Positions 63,924 to 64,000 of a stretch of DNA of 64,000 nucleotides are shown one piece after another. The stretch's first letter is position 1. Each line of letters starts with the position of its first letter. This DNA is from Candidatus Poseidoniales archaeon (GTDB lineage: Archaea > Thermoplasmatota > Poseidoniia > Poseidoniales > Thalassarchaeaceae). The stretch is taken from NCBI GenBank assembly GCA_012964335.1, contig DTUF01000024.1, forward strand, positions 62,001-126,000, given 5' to 3'. Both the position numbers and the translations under genes were made by a program. Below the pieces are notes generated by a model. That model was not told where the DNA came from, made no database searches, and was given only the letters and a program-made list of their open reading frames with translations.

Positions 63924-64000
63924 TCAAGATTCCGTTGACCAGAACAGAGTCGCTAATACTAACAGCATTATAACCGCAACGATTGGACCTGCTAAAAGAC
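63924..64000 (-). CDS. Partial CDS, C-terminal hydrophobic segment
   Basis: Reverse reading LLAGPIVAVIMLLVLATLFWSTES-stop. Confidence 0.35.
   Translation of the reverse strand, partial: LLAGPIVAVIMLLVLATLFWSTES

Overview
The window looks like a euryarchaeal genome segment, most likely Marine Group II / Poseidoniales. That is inferred from gene content: very long TM-anchored surface proteins, bacterial-type gyrase beside archaeal Nob1, and haloarchaeal-style pilin motifs. It is densely coding with no CRISPR array, IS element or prophage visible. Main contents: (1) a 13.9-kb ORF for a 4641-aa beta-helix surface protein. It contains an amicyanin-like copper-site domain, a CBM9/DOMON-like module and a cadherin-like segment. 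It ends not at its TM anchor but in a complete type-IV-pilin domain, which has its own in-frame ATG and a perfect Shine-Dalgarno-like GAGGAGG. The gene is followed by four tandem hairpins. (2) More anchored surface proteins: CARDB/Fn3-like, a 7-repeat RCC1 propeller, and an HExxH metallopeptidase with PKD domains. (3) A MacB/FtsX-type ABC exporter whose permease carries a large beta-rich insertion. (4) An alpha-glucan utilisation locus: solute-binding protein fused to a MalF permease, MalG, a MalK truncated after the ATPase domain, anchored GH13 amylase with GCTD repeats and a VWC-like knot, GT35 phosphorylase, GH77 MalQ and an anchored GH57. (5) Housekeeping genes: MoaD-like, TatA, Nob1, DedA, dTMP kinase with a long C-terminal extension, aroD, gyrB-gyrA, isoaspartyl peptidase, MFS, tRNA-Glu(UUC) and tRNA-Ser(GCU). 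All family calls come from reading motifs; no database search was run.
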